46,926 nt of DNA from Bacteroidota bacterium (GCA_013285855.1 JABDGW010000017.1:1-46926), one strand, 5' to 3'; shown: positions 19,301 to 28,575, counted from the first letter of the stretch. Notes: a model not told the origin generated them from the sequence alone. A program made the numbers and translations.

Positions 19301-19892
19301 TTTCAAATAAAAGATCTTCAATACGGCTAAGATCGCTTTCAGTTGCATCTAATTTAAGCTTCGCTTCTTTTTTTCTTGTTTTGTAAATGGTTATGCCGGC
19401 AGCCTGTTCCAGCATTCTGCGGCGGCTGTTGTCTTTATCTTTAATAATATCATCTACCATTCCCAATTCAATAATGGCATAGCTATCATTGCTGATACCT
19501 GTATCTAAAAAAAGATTATGAATATCTTTTAAACGGCAGGCAACATCATTCAGACGATATTCACTCTCCCCGTTTTTAAAAAAACGGCGCGTTACCGTAA
19601 CTATATTAAACTCGGTTGGTAAGAGATTTTTTGTATTCTCAAAAGTGAGGCTAACTTCTGCAAGCCCGCTGGCAGAGCGTGTTTTAGAACCATTGAAAAC
19701 AAGCGCTTCTAAATTTTCGCTGCGCAGTTGTGATATTTTCTGTTCACCGATTACCCAGCGTATAGAATCAATAATATTACTTTTGCCGCATCCGTTTGGA
19801 CCAATGATACCGGTAATGCCTTCATCAAAATTTAAAATGGTTTTATCGGCAAAACTTTTAAAACCTTTTATTTCAAGCTGCTTTAACTTCAT
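16374..19892 (-). CDS. smc: Chromosome segregation ATPase SMC
   Basis: A 1172-residue SMC protein, normal length. The N-terminal head has the Walker A GPNGCGKSN (residues 31-39). Two long coiled coils (about 165-500 and 670-1000, rich in Gln, Glu and Lys) flank the hinge near residues 510-660, where GYPESVKFLHKN and KGKANFLLLDKI occur. The C-terminal head has the ABC signature QLSGGEKTL and Walker B FCILDEVDAPLDDANV. SMC with ScpA and ScpB compacts and segregates chromosomes; neither partner gene is in the window. The ATG at 19892 is the only suitable start for the head domain. Confidence 0.97.
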   Translation of the reverse strand: MKLKQLEIKGFKSFADKTILNFDEGITGIIGPNGCGKSNIIDSIRWVIGEQKISQLRSENLEALVFNGSKTRSASGLAEVSLTFENTKNLLPTEFNIVTVTRRFFKNGESEYRLNDVACRLKDIHNLFLDTGISNDSYAIIELGMVDDIIKDKDNSRRRMLEQAAGITIYKTRKKEAKLKLDATESDLSRIEDLLFEIQNQLKIVESQAKKAEKYHEIKKEYKQVSIELAKAALEGFNLTYKELNKQQEEETDKKHALDAEIATGDAALEKDRTDFLAQEKSLQEQQHNFNELVQQLRMQENEKNLASQRLHYLKEKDASLKEFLERATGQLKNIEDSIQYTQLQHQKEEIALQQLKDKLGASRTETEAKRTLLDEKRSSTDKVRSTHLQTQRKQFDAEKKVAVAETSVHNLQRSIAQVEQEQQVRAEQLKQLEQEVAAKANALQEKQQLLQQLKEQHEVTRQQILQSQSELETLRAKLTEENRKLDAKRNEHDLLKSLVDSMEGYPESVKFLHKNTEWNTQAPILSDIIYVQQEYRTAVENVLAPYLNYYIVNNLEEGLRAVDLLDKSKKGKANFLLLDKISGINTETHQPSFTIKALDVIEVDEQYKKLAEYLLGNVFIAENDEALNNSNGAVVLERTGKYVKGKYTLSGGSVGLFEGKRIGRAKNLEKLHEEITTQEKIVTTLKATIQKKHNEVIGYNEQLKENLIRQTETEINQLTNNLFAARNKMENLQNTQQNAAKQMQEMQTRLQNEQEIIEAIRKEFILLNEELSATTAAIQEAEEAYKTAEQDYRLASGNYNETNIAFTKLQSKLAALQQEVDYKQTQLKDLYTQIEQNTTQAAEVSTQITESTQTLAATAAALHTLLHSKEAEEKRLNEADAAYYNHRNALQQKESELRHKTKTRELIDQLLIEIKDKLNELKLNLAGMRERLHVEFKIELDDILDEQRTTTSTTEELQASSDRMRKRLENIGEVNPTAIEAFVEMKKRYEFILEQKQDLVSAKESLLQTIEEVELTANQQFLDTFNKVRENFQRVFKALFTEEDTADLVLENPDNLAETSIDVIAKPKGKRPSSISQLSGGEKTLTATALLFSIYLIKPAPFCILDEVDAPLDDANVGKFTNMIQQFSDNSQFIIVTHNKTTMSTVDVIYGVTMQEPGVSKLVPVDFRSLN

Positions 19893-20050
19893 GAGAGATC
19901 ATTTTACTTATACCCCTATAACGTGTTAAAAACAATAAGTTGTATACTTACCTTAACTATGCGAACATAACCATAATTATAAAGGGAAGAATTAACACTC
20001 TATGCACTGTGGAGAAGTGGTGGAAAGGAAAAAATAAAGAAGTAAAGTAA

Positions 20051-21544
20051 TTAAACCGGTTGAGATATTGCCTGCGCAAAAGTTATTTTCGGATTTATTT
20101 TTTTCTTGTTGATATATTCATTATACACCAGTTGTATTGCAAGTGCAAATACCATACTTAAATTGTACCAGATAGAAGTATCCCATACATCGCTTACAAA
20201 ACATGCTGCAATCATTAATATAAGATAGCTTATTGGCGGTGCTGCAATTAATAAGTTGCCTTTTTCTACAGCCAGCTTATACAACCTGTATCCCCATTTT
20301 AATGCAGCAAATAAAAGTGCCAGGTAAAACAGAAGTCCTATAAATCCGTATTCAACTGCCATTTCAAGATAGGTATTATGCATTACTTTATCCTGTGTGC
20401 CTGCAGGCGCATATTCTGCCACTACCGCCTGAGATGCAGATTCATCGCCACCTCTGCCAAAAACAGGATGTTCTACCAATGCTTTTGCACCGGCTTCCCA
20501 ATAATATACTCGGTCTCCACCGCCCTGCCTGGTCATATAAATTGCTCTTTGTACTGTTGGCGCATTAAGTGATAATGCAACAGTAATTGCTGTGGCCACA
20601 AATGCTAATAAAGACCATAAAAATATAAAGCTCCAGCTTTTGCGCCGCATGTTTATAATAAAGCCTATGAGGCAAACCAAAGCGAAAGATAACAGCCCGT
20701 TTCTTGATCCCATTTCCATGATAGAAACACCAACAGCAGCAATAGCAAGCAAGGCAAACCCCTTTGTAACCAAACTTACTTTACGCATAAAAAAAGTTAT
20801 ATAGCAATATATTGACATGGCGCAAAGCTGTGCCGTAAAATTTCCGTGATGGGTATCGCCTAACTGCAATGTACCGCTATAGCCGGCGCCACTTTGTGAC
20901 CGCCCGTTAAGCAAAAGATTTACAACAAGCACAATAAGAATAAATGGCACAAAACGCCGCGTTAATTCAAGTGTTTTTAAGTTTTTTTCTACAGGATAAT
21001 TTATAAGCACTCTTAAATAAAAAATATAAAATACAATTTTTATGCATTTCATTATAGAATGTAAAACCGGCGACCATTTGGCATGAATAAGAATAAGCAA
21101 CTTATAATTTTGCGGATACTGATAATACACGAATAATCCCTGTATAACAAAGAAAATAAATATTACATAAAAGATTACAAACCTATATGGTATTATCCTG
21201 CTTATTTTATTACTTGTTAAATCATAAAAAAGCATCGGAGTAACAGCAGCAAGAATAAGTGTTTCTGAAAAATCCGTACTCTGGGTAGCACTGCTCTGCG
21301 TTACTTCAGCGGCTTCAAAAGCACCCTGGCAAAGTGCAATAGTGAGCAACATAGGAAAGGTGAAAGATCTATTATAAAGACATAGCGGAATTGCTATTGC
21401 AACAAGCGGCATTGAAGTTGACTTAACAAGACAGTAATACAATACGCCGCTTACTATACACATGACAGTGAGAAAACTAATATCGCTAAGCTTTATATAA
21501 GGCGAATCATTTGCAACGGGCTTATTTGAAATGGAGGAATACAT
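20051..21544 (-). CDS. O-antigen ligase / polysaccharide polymerase family protein (Wzy-like)
   Basis: A 497-residue membrane protein with about ten helices and one long periplasmic loop carrying the Wzy_C/O-antigen ligase signature: ALVEHPVFGRGGDES, then HNTYLEMAVEYGFIGLLF (about residues 350-410). Proteins of this family polymerise lipid-linked repeat units or ligate them to an acceptor. Its position after Wza, Wzc and Wzx homologues makes polymerase of an exopolysaccharide the more likely role. The start is 59 bp after the flippase stop. It is the last gene of the cluster; 158 bp without recognisable features separate it from smc. Confidence 0.85.
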   Translation of the reverse strand: MYSSISNKPVANDSPYIKLSDISFLTVMCIVSGVLYYCLVKSTSMPLVAIAIPLCLYNRSFTFPMLLTIALCQGAFEAAEVTQSSATQSTDFSETLILAAVTPMLFYDLTSNKISRIIPYRFVIFYVIFIFFVIQGLFVYYQYPQNYKLLILIHAKWSPVLHSIMKCIKIVFYIFYLRVLINYPVEKNLKTLELTRRFVPFILIVLVVNLLLNGRSQSGAGYSGTLQLGDTHHGNFTAQLCAMSIYCYITFFMRKVSLVTKGFALLAIAAVGVSIMEMGSRNGLLSFALVCLIGFIINMRRKSWSFIFLWSLLAFVATAITVALSLNAPTVQRAIYMTRQGGGDRVYYWEAGAKALVEHPVFGRGGDESASQAVVAEYAPAGTQDKVMHNTYLEMAVEYGFIGLLFYLALLFAALKWGYRLYKLAVEKGNLLIAAPPISYLILMIAACFVSDVWDTSIWYNLSMVFALAIQLVYNEYINKKKINPKITFAQAISQPV

Positions 21545-21603
21545 AATCTGCTTATCAGTTCAAAATTATTTAAAAGTTAGTATTACTTTTTGCATAATAG
21601 AAG

Positions 21604-23130
21604 TTATTGCTGCAGTTTATCTGCTACTGTATTTTTTGAAATTACAGCTGCTTTAAGTTTCCGTTTTCTTTTAAACATCTGTAAAAAATCACTTTGAATA
21701 TAAACAATATCATTGCCAAGCACTGCAGGCTTTTTGATAAAGAGATATATACCTGCAGCCGCTGCTATAACGCACAATATGCTAAAAGCGATTATTTCCT
21801 GTTTAATAAAATAATGAATACCATAATAAACAAGAAAGCAAGGCAGCGCGCCGCAAACAGAAAGTATTACGCCGTTATAATAAGGTTTAAATACAAGTCT
21901 TTTCCAATCTGCCGGAAATATTCTTTTTCTAACTATTGCCATCATCATTAAATAAGAAATAAGTGTGGAAATAAAAATGCTCCAGGCAATACCGGTTAAT
22001 CCGTCTAACCTATAACCTACATATATCAGCACACAAATTATAACTGAATTCTGCACTTTGCGTATGAGGTTAAGCTTAATATATCCGTGTACGCGCAGCA
22101 GCATATCGCCGAGGCTTGCCGTTGTGCGCAAAGGAAGATTAAGAAAAAATATCTGCAGCAGCGGAACAGCATCCAGCCATCTTTTTCCCAGCAGAATTAA
22201 AACAATTTGCCTGCTGAATAAAATAAGAAAAACGGTTAATGGCAATAAGCCGGTTATAATAAGTGAAAGTGTTTTTGAGAATACTGCGTAAGTGCCTTTT
22301 GGCTGATCATTTTTTTTAACCATTGCGGGCATCATTACACGCTGTATCATATCATATAAAAAACGCTGCGGTATATTCATGATGCGGAAGCTTCTGTCGA
22401 AAACACCTAATACAGCCGTTGAAACAAGTTTCCCTACTTCCAGTATAATCCCAAAATTTACTATATATGTGTTCAGGCGGATAAGGGTTAAACCTGTTCC
22501 GTATCCAATTAAATCTTTCCAGTGTTTTTTTGAAAATCCAAGTTTAAGCTGAATAGGTGCGAAATATAACAGCAACAGCATTTCTGTACCGAAATAAAAT
22601 ATCTGTGACCAAACAAGCGACATAAAACCATAACCATAAAATGCCAACACTATACCCAATACATTTGATATAAGCAGCACTACACCATCGGCAATAAATA
22701 TTTTTTTAAATGCAAATCTTCTTTGCAATTGCGCAAAAGAAACTGAGTAGATAGCTGCAAAAAGAAAAATAACACTAAAGATGCGGAGAGAAAATGTAAG
22801 CGGCGGCTGCTTATAAAAGTCAGCTGCCCATGGCGCAAGAAAATATACTCCTCCATAAATAATTAAAGCAAGCACAATGCCTGAATAAAAAGCTGCATTT
22901 ACATGTTGCTTATCAATCTGCTTTCGCTGCAATAAAGCGTCACCCATGCCGCCATCGCCAAGCATGTTACCAAAGTTCATAAAAGAATTAAGCAACGCAA
23001 AAATACCCAGTTCCGATTTTGACAACAGGCGGGCCATAACAGCATAATACGCAAATTGCGAAAACACTTTAACGCTTACATTAAGCATTTGCCATGCACC
23101 GGATTGTATTACCTGTTTCTTTTTAACCAT
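21604..23130 (-). CDS. Polysaccharide repeat-unit flippase (Wzx-like, Polysacc_synt family)
   Basis: A 508-residue integral membrane protein with 12-14 helices, opening with VIQSGAWQMLNVSVKVFSQF and YAVMARLLSKSELGIFALL, the typical entry of the WzxC/MATE-like flippases. DGGMGDALLQRKQ follows near residue 60. It should flip undecaprenyl-linked repeat units across the inner membrane. The C-terminal 30 residues are basic and cytosolic. An 87-bp gap with a hairpin (23158-23194) separates it from the Wzc-like gene upstream, and 59 bp separate it from the polymerase downstream. Confidence 0.87.
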   Translation of the reverse strand: MVKKKQVIQSGAWQMLNVSVKVFSQFAYYAVMARLLSKSELGIFALLNSFMNFGNMLGDGGMGDALLQRKQIDKQHVNAAFYSGIVLALIIYGGVYFLAPWAADFYKQPPLTFSLRIFSVIFLFAAIYSVSFAQLQRRFAFKKIFIADGVVLLISNVLGIVLAFYGYGFMSLVWSQIFYFGTEMLLLLYFAPIQLKLGFSKKHWKDLIGYGTGLTLIRLNTYIVNFGIILEVGKLVSTAVLGVFDRSFRIMNIPQRFLYDMIQRVMMPAMVKKNDQPKGTYAVFSKTLSLIITGLLPLTVFLILFSRQIVLILLGKRWLDAVPLLQIFFLNLPLRTTASLGDMLLRVHGYIKLNLIRKVQNSVIICVLIYVGYRLDGLTGIAWSIFISTLISYLMMMAIVRKRIFPADWKRLVFKPYYNGVILSVCGALPCFLVYYGIHYFIKQEIIAFSILCVIAAAAGIYLFIKKPAVLGNDIVYIQSDFLQMFKRKRKLKAAVISKNTVADKLQQ

Positions 23131-23157
23131 ATTGAACCAGAAACGTATTATAACGAT

Positions 23158-23194
23158 TATGCCATAAGCTACGCTATCGTAATCTTATGGCATA
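23158..23194 (-). promoter_or_regulatory. Hairpin between wzc-like and wzx-like genes
   Basis: An 11-bp perfect inverted repeat (23158-23168 with 23184-23194) with a nested 4-bp pair (23170-23173 with 23178-23181). There is no T-tract after it in the direction of transcription, so it is not a standard terminator. It could set differential expression of the operon or protect the upstream mRNA end. Confidence 0.55.
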
Positions 23195-23217
23195 GATATT
23201 ATCGATTAGCTGAGATA

Positions 23218-25623
23218 TTAAATTTCTCCCGTTGTTTTCTTTTTACCAAAATCAAAGATTTTTTTGTAGAAAGGTTTACGGTCTTCATAATAACCGGAAC
23301 GGTATTTATAGCCGTAACCATATCCATATCCGGGTATTGATTTTATATCATTAAAAATTATATCAAGTTTCTTAAATCTTCTTTCATTTGCCAGCCCTTG
23401 TACAATATGCACCTGTTTTTTGTATGTAGTACGCTGACGAATTACATACAAAACCACATCAGCATACCGGCTTAATAATAAAGAATCTGTAACAAGACCT
23501 ATAGCAGGAGAATCAATTACAATATAATCGAATTCATTTTTTACTTCGCTGAACAGCTTTTCCACTCTTTCATGCACTAAAAGCTCTGCAGGATTTGGAG
23601 GAATAGTTCCTGAATTAATTAAGTATAAGTTAGGATGCGCATTAGATGGTTTGATAATGTCTTTCACTTTAATATCAGAAACTACATAATCTGAAAATCC
23701 TCCAATATTTTCAATATGCAATGCGGAAGAAATACGCGGCTTGCGCAAATCAAGCTCCATTAATAATACTTTTTTGCCTGATACTGCAAGCACATTTGCA
23801 AGGTTAAGCGCAATAAATGATTTGCCTTCGCCACCCATGCTTGATGTTGTCATTAACGTTTTTTCACCAGCTCCGGGCATTAAGAAATTGAGGTTTGTTC
23901 TAAGCGCTCTAAACTGTTCGGCAATAGCAGTACCTGAATCGTTAGTTACAATTTTTTGTTTGCGGTATTTATTATGGCTGATGCCAGCAACTACCGGAAC
24001 ATTTGTATAATTACTGATATCATCTGCAGTTATTACACGCCTGTTTAATAATTCACGCATAAAAATAACTACTGACGGTATGAGAAGACCAAGAAAAATT
24101 GCAGCAGCAATTATTATAACAAGATTAGGGAAGTAAGGCAATGGGGCACGTACGGGTTCATCAATAACGCGTATCGGAGCAATGTCGTTTGATTTTGAAA
24201 CAGCAGTTTGTTCGCGTGTTTGCAACAAATAAGTATAAAGGCCTTCCAAAACATTTTGTCTCCTTGTAAAATCAAGAAACATGCGCTGTTGTGTTGGTAC
24301 TTTTTGTATTGAGCCCTGCATTTGTGCGTTACGTGATTCAAGGTCACTTTGCTCTGTATTAATACCTTTTTTATAAGTTCTCATCATACTCAGCATATCG
24401 CCGCGTAATTGGCCAAGCTGAATGTCAATGCTTTTTACGTTAGGATTATTTTCAGTTGAGGTTTGCAGGTATGTTTGTCTTTGCAGTTCAAGTGAATTGT
24501 ATTTATCAAGTGTTTGCACAAAAGCAGGATCCTGGATTGGTGCTGTTGTAGGCATGATGCGTGTATTATTACGGTCGTCCTGCAGATACGCTTCCAGGTC
24601 GTCAAGAACTTTGTATTGCACCTGCTTATCAGCCATACTTTGATTTACTGTAGTACTTGTTTGCAGTAATTCATTGGCATCATTAGTAAGATCAGTAAGC
24701 TTATTTGTTTTCTTGAATCTTTCTATATCCCTGTCCACACTGGTTAAATCTTCAGATACACCAACAAGCCTGTTATCTATAAATGCAATGGTGCTGTCTG
24801 CAACTTTATTATGATCCGCAATATCAGACTGTATATATAAACCTATCAGGTGCTTAAGCATGTCTTCATTCTTTTCAGGCGTAGTTCCGCTTATAGAAAG
24901 ATCAATTATATTCACCAGTTCATTGGTTGTTGCCGCGGAAATATTCTCCATGTAAGTATAGATGGTAGCAGCATAACCGTTTATTATCATTCCTAACTTA
25001 TGCTTAGGGCCAACTTCAACAGCATTATCATTTTTAACCAACACCCAGCTTCCGTACCATGTATGCAGTGTATCGCCAAAAGAAAGTGTGAATGTGGTAT
25101 CGCTGTCTTCATCTTCAAATTTTACTTTATTGCCATCATCTGTTACTCTTACATCATATTCAACAGGACTGGTAATATTTTTAAGAGATAACAGCTTTAT
25201 AAAGTATGGCGAATTCTTGTAAATTTCTTCATAACGAATTGGCCCTTGTCCCCAGTAAGTAACATTTAACTGAAGGTCACGAACTGTTTTTTCAACAAGC
25301 GTTCTGGAATGGATAATTTCCATTTCATTGCTTACAGAGTTTGGTACTGAAAATAAACCAAGCTTATTTAATACGGTGGATTCATCTGTGCCGGTTATTG
25401 CTTTACCCTGCGAGTTATAACCCGTTACCATAACCCTGCCTGTAACAGTATAATGTGGTGATACGAAAATATCTATCAATATTCCAATGCCAACAAATAA
25501 AATGAGAGAAAATAAATACCAGTACCAATTACCAAAAATTTTTGCAACTATAAATTTTATATCAACATCCTGGTGCTGGCTGGCATTATTTGTTGTAAAT
25601 TCAGTATTACTTAAATCCTGCAT
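23218..25623 (-). CDS. Polysaccharide co-polymerase / tyrosine autokinase (Wzc-like)
   Basis: An 801-residue inner-membrane protein. A first helix (about residues 34-53) and a second (about 497-521) bracket a periplasmic Wzz domain with long coiled coils. The cytosolic BY-kinase domain has Walker A SSMGGEGKS (about residue 594), Walker A' VLLMELDLRKPR (about 622) and Walker B IVIDSPA (about 702). The tail is tyrosine-rich, GYGYGYGYKYRSGYYEDRK, as expected for the autophosphorylated cluster. It controls chain length and export with the Wza-like lipoprotein encoded 55 bp upstream. Phosphorylation of the tail in trans normally cycles during synthesis. Confidence 0.94.
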   Translation of the reverse strand: MQDLSNTEFTTNNASQHQDVDIKFIVAKIFGNWYWYLFSLILFVGIGILIDIFVSPHYTVTGRVMVTGYNSQGKAITGTDESTVLNKLGLFSVPNSVSNEMEIIHSRTLVEKTVRDLQLNVTYWGQGPIRYEEIYKNSPYFIKLLSLKNITSPVEYDVRVTDDGNKVKFEDEDSDTTFTLSFGDTLHTWYGSWVLVKNDNAVEVGPKHKLGMIINGYAATIYTYMENISAATTNELVNIIDLSISGTTPEKNEDMLKHLIGLYIQSDIADHNKVADSTIAFIDNRLVGVSEDLTSVDRDIERFKKTNKLTDLTNDANELLQTSTTVNQSMADKQVQYKVLDDLEAYLQDDRNNTRIMPTTAPIQDPAFVQTLDKYNSLELQRQTYLQTSTENNPNVKSIDIQLGQLRGDMLSMMRTYKKGINTEQSDLESRNAQMQGSIQKVPTQQRMFLDFTRRQNVLEGLYTYLLQTREQTAVSKSNDIAPIRVIDEPVRAPLPYFPNLVIIIAAAIFLGLLIPSVVIFMRELLNRRVITADDISNYTNVPVVAGISHNKYRKQKIVTNDSGTAIAEQFRALRTNLNFLMPGAGEKTLMTTSSMGGEGKSFIALNLANVLAVSGKKVLLMELDLRKPRISSALHIENIGGFSDYVVSDIKVKDIIKPSNAHPNLYLINSGTIPPNPAELLVHERVEKLFSEVKNEFDYIVIDSPAIGLVTDSLLLSRYADVVLYVIRQRTTYKKQVHIVQGLANERRFKKLDIIFNDIKSIPGYGYGYGYKYRSGYYEDRKPFYKKIFDFGKKKTTGEI

Positions 25624-25678
25624 AAAACCGGTTTAGATTTATCAATCAGCCTCAATAAAAAAAGGTTGCTTTAAATTA

Positions 25679-26548
25679 TTATTGAATAAGGCGTGCAACA
25701 ATTATTACCATTAAAGAAAGAGCACTGGCTATAATCGCAATATCTCTTGTTCTGTATTCGCTGGTGCCCGCCACTCTGTCTGCTGTTGGTTCTACATATA
25801 AAACATCATTAGGCTTAAGATAAAAATAAGGCGATGTAATTGCACTGGTACTATCTAAATTAAGCCGTACAATATCCTTTTTGCCATCAGCTTCACTTCT
25901 TATCAGCATTACATTATCACGTCTTCCATATAAAGTTATATCGCCTGCGAGGCCCAGTGCGTCAAAAATTGTTGGGTTTTCGTTAGGCAGAAGAAATGTT
26001 GTTGGGTTTCTTACTTCTCCCAAAACAGTTATCTTAAAATTAGTAAACCTTACGTTAACAACAGGATCTTTAAAATAAACAGAAATTTTTTGAACAACCA
26101 GTTCTTTTACCTGGTCAGATGTCAATCCCTTTACCATTACGTCTCCAATGTAAGGCAGATGCACATACCCATCTTTATTAACCAAATAACCGGAGATAAC
26201 TGCCTGCGTGGTTGTATTGGTACTTGAGCCTGTAACTGCTCCTGAATTTACAGGAAGATTACCCTGGTTAAGCAACGTATTGGCCGCAGGGTCTAATGTT
26301 TGTATCGTAATATTCAGTACATCATCCGGCCGTACAATAGCAGCTTCAGCGGGTGGTAATGATTGCAAAACTCTTTTAGCAGAAGCGGAATCAGGAACAT
26401 CTTTAAAATAGGCTACGCGTTCTGTTGTGCACGAAATAAGATTTAGGAAAAGTACGAAGGTTAAGCAGTACGCGGAAAAACGAAAAACAGTTTGACACAT
26501 CCTAAGTTTTTTTATGTCCTCCAAAAAAGCAGGCAAAAATAGCCTCAT
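25679..26548 (-). CDS. Polysaccharide export outer-membrane lipoprotein (Wza-like)
   Basis: A lipoprotein of the Wza/BexD group with the SLBB-type export fold: RPDDVLNITIQTLDP, then GYLVNKDGYVHLPYIGDVMVKG and NFKITVLGEVRNPTTFLLPNENPTI. It ends with a hydrophobic helix (residues 267-288). The lipobox is LISC. With ATG 26548 the signal would be 39 residues; the in-frame ATG 26500 gives 23 residues, closer to usual. A GGAGA stretch upstream of 26548 supports the longer form, so the start is unresolved. It forms the outer-membrane exit for the exopolysaccharide and is the first gene of the Wza-Wzc-Wzx-Wzy run. Confidence 0.9.
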   Translation of the reverse strand: MRLFLPAFLEDIKKLRMCQTVFRFSAYCLTFVLFLNLISCTTERVAYFKDVPDSASAKRVLQSLPPAEAAIVRPDDVLNITIQTLDPAANTLLNQGNLPVNSGAVTGSSTNTTTQAVISGYLVNKDGYVHLPYIGDVMVKGLTSDQVKELVVQKISVYFKDPVVNVRFTNFKITVLGEVRNPTTFLLPNENPTIFDALGLAGDITLYGRRDNVMLIRSEADGKKDIVRLNLDSTSAITSPYFYLKPNDVLYVEPTADRVAGTSEYRTRDIAIIASALSLMVIIVARLIQ

Positions 26549-26682
26549 ACCTTATTCTCTCCAAATTAAAAATTACCGGCTTTTACTTAAAAATAAACTG
26601 AACCTGAACCTGGTTTGATTACCTGGTGGTGAAGCAATTAATACAAAAATCAATTCTTCCGGTTTGTATGTTGCGTGTATAG

Positions 26683-28575
26683 TTATGGAACTACAATTTT
26701 GTTATTTATCCTGCTTACATCAGCCATGCGCTGAGATGGATCTATTTCAATTGATTTAATATCAGTAACAGGTTTTGTAATGGTAAAGCTATATTCAGGA
26801 TCAACCCATTTCCATTCATCATGCACAATTCTTTTAATATTATTTTCTGCAGGTTTTGCACCAAACATTAAGTCCATCGGAATATAATGCAACTCCTGTG
26901 TTCCATCTTTATATGTAATTAAAACATCAACAGGCATGGGCATTAAACCTAAACGTTTTAAAGTAATGCCTGCATTATTTCCATTCATGTTTATATCGCC
27001 AATGGCATAATCAATTGTTCGCGTGGTATTAATCCAATATTGATTATACCACTGCAATTCAATGCCGCTAATTTTTTCTGCGATGCGGATAAAATCATTT
27101 GGAGTTGGATGTTTGAACTTCCATTCATTATAATATTCCAGTAAAATTTTATCAAGGTTTTCTTCGCCAACTATATAACCTAACTGAGATAAATACATTG
27201 AGCCTTTTGAATAAGATGCAACACCATAAGCATAATTTGTGTTGTAATGATCTGCATGTGTGCTCAACGCTTCTTCTTTCCCGCTCTTTACAATTCTGAA
27301 ATAAGAGTTATATGAATTAATAAAAGCAAATCCGGTATCTTTTTTTAACCAGGCGCTTGTTCGCAATTCAGCATATGTTGCAAAGCCTTCGTCCATCCAT
27401 GGATATAAGCTTTCATTTGTGCCCATCATCCCCTGGTACCAGCTATGCATAAATTCATGAATAGCTGTTCCAACACTTGCATTTTTGATAAGTGTTGCCA
27501 TCGGATATTCCATACCGCCATCACCACCTTGTACGAAAGAATAATTTTTGTAAGGATATGCGCCAAAAGTTTTTGCAATAAACGGATAAGCCTTTTCGAT
27601 TGTGTTGGCAACATTTTCCCATGCGGCCTGTAATGAATCTACTTTCTTGTATACAAAATAAAACAACGGGCCGTTTGGTATTTGTTTTTTGATCATTGTA
27701 TAAGCTGTATCTGCAGCCCAAACAAAATCGTGCACATTTTGTGCGGCAAATTTCCAGGTAAGTTGACTGTTGACCGTTGACCGTTGACTGTTTTTGTTTG
27801 CGGTTGACGGTTGACTGTTGTCGGTTGACTGTCCATAACCAAATCCAACATCATTTGCATTTTGCAAAGTGCCTGAACCAGCAAGCATGTAGGTTTTATC
27901 AATGCTGATATTTACATTATAATCGCCCCAAACACCATAAAATTCTCTTGCTATGTATGGGTTTGCATTCCAACCCTGGTAATCATACTCCACCATTTTT
28001 GGATACCACTGGCTCATGCTGTAACGAATGCCCTCAGCATTATCGCGTCCACTTCTTCTTATCTGTATTGGAACCTGGCAATTAAAAGCAACTTCAAAAC
28101 TATTTTTTGAATGCGGCAGCAAAGGTGTTTTTAAATCAACTTCCAATATCGTTTCATGATATATTAAATTTTGATTTACACCATTCAGCTTTACATATCT
28201 TGTGCTGTCATAACCAATTTCATTTGGCTGCAAATGCTGAATACGGTCTGCAACACGTTCATCCCAATCATAAATCGGGTTACCATCTTTATCCGTTCCT
28301 AATAATGTTTTACCAAGCTCACGGCTGCGCACATCCATCATACTGTTTGGCTGAAATGCATTCCAGTAAAGATGAAAAAAAACGCGGTTAAGCGTGTCAG
28401 GAGAATTATTCCAGTAATCAATTTTTTCAATGCCGGCAAACTGATTGGTAACAACATTCATGTTCACGTTTATATTATATGCAATGCGTTGTTGCCATCG
28501 GTCAGGTTGCGCATTTAAAATCAAACAAGAAAAAAATAAACCAACTGATAAGCCTGTGCTTATTTTGATATTCAT
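26683..28575 (-). CDS. M1 family (gluzincin) metallopeptidase, secreted
   Basis: A 630-residue zinc aminopeptidase-like enzyme with a signal peptide (MNIKISTGLSVG onward, cleavage near LNAQ). ATG 28575 replaces an upstream in-frame start at 28626 because it begins the signal peptide. The active site reads HEFMHSWYQ with the third ligand Glu in DEGFATYAEL, and GGDGGMEYP takes the place of the GAMEN exopeptidase motif. Between the N-terminal beta domain and the catalytic domain lies a Ser/Asn/Gln/Thr-rich insert (about residues 249-271) encoded by heptanucleotide repeats at 27762-27830. The frame stays open through it, so it is a tolerated surface loop. Confidence 0.92.
   Translation of the reverse strand: MNIKISTGLSVGLFFSCLILNAQPDRWQQRIAYNINVNMNVVTNQFAGIEKIDYWNNSPDTLNRVFFHLYWNAFQPNSMMDVRSRELGKTLLGTDKDGNPIYDWDERVADRIQHLQPNEIGYDSTRYVKLNGVNQNLIYHETILEVDLKTPLLPHSKNSFEVAFNCQVPIQIRRSGRDNAEGIRYSMSQWYPKMVEYDYQGWNANPYIAREFYGVWGDYNVNISIDKTYMLAGSGTLQNANDVGFGYGQSTDNSQPSTANKNSQRSTVNSQLTWKFAAQNVHDFVWAADTAYTMIKKQIPNGPLFYFVYKKVDSLQAAWENVANTIEKAYPFIAKTFGAYPYKNYSFVQGGDGGMEYPMATLIKNASVGTAIHEFMHSWYQGMMGTNESLYPWMDEGFATYAELRTSAWLKKDTGFAFINSYNSYFRIVKSGKEEALSTHADHYNTNYAYGVASYSKGSMYLSQLGYIVGEENLDKILLEYYNEWKFKHPTPNDFIRIAEKISGIELQWYNQYWINTTRTIDYAIGDINMNGNNAGITLKRLGLMPMPVDVLITYKDGTQELHYIPMDLMFGAKPAENNIKRIVHDEWKWVDPEYSFTITKPVTDIKSIEIDPSQRMADVSRINNKIVVP
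27762..27830. repeat. Heptanucleotide repeat array inside the M1 peptidase gene
   Basis: Units of the form GTTGACY on the plus strand: four in tandem (27762-27789), a 13-bp spacer, then four more (27803-27830, one degenerate as GTTGTCG). On the coding strand three 7-nt units spell a 7-residue period (VNSQRST), which explains the polar insert in the protein. Confidence 0.9.

Noticed and set aside
27762-27830. Repeat insertion making the M1 peptidase a pseudogene
   Set aside because: The frame stays open through the array and all zinc-site motifs follow it intact.
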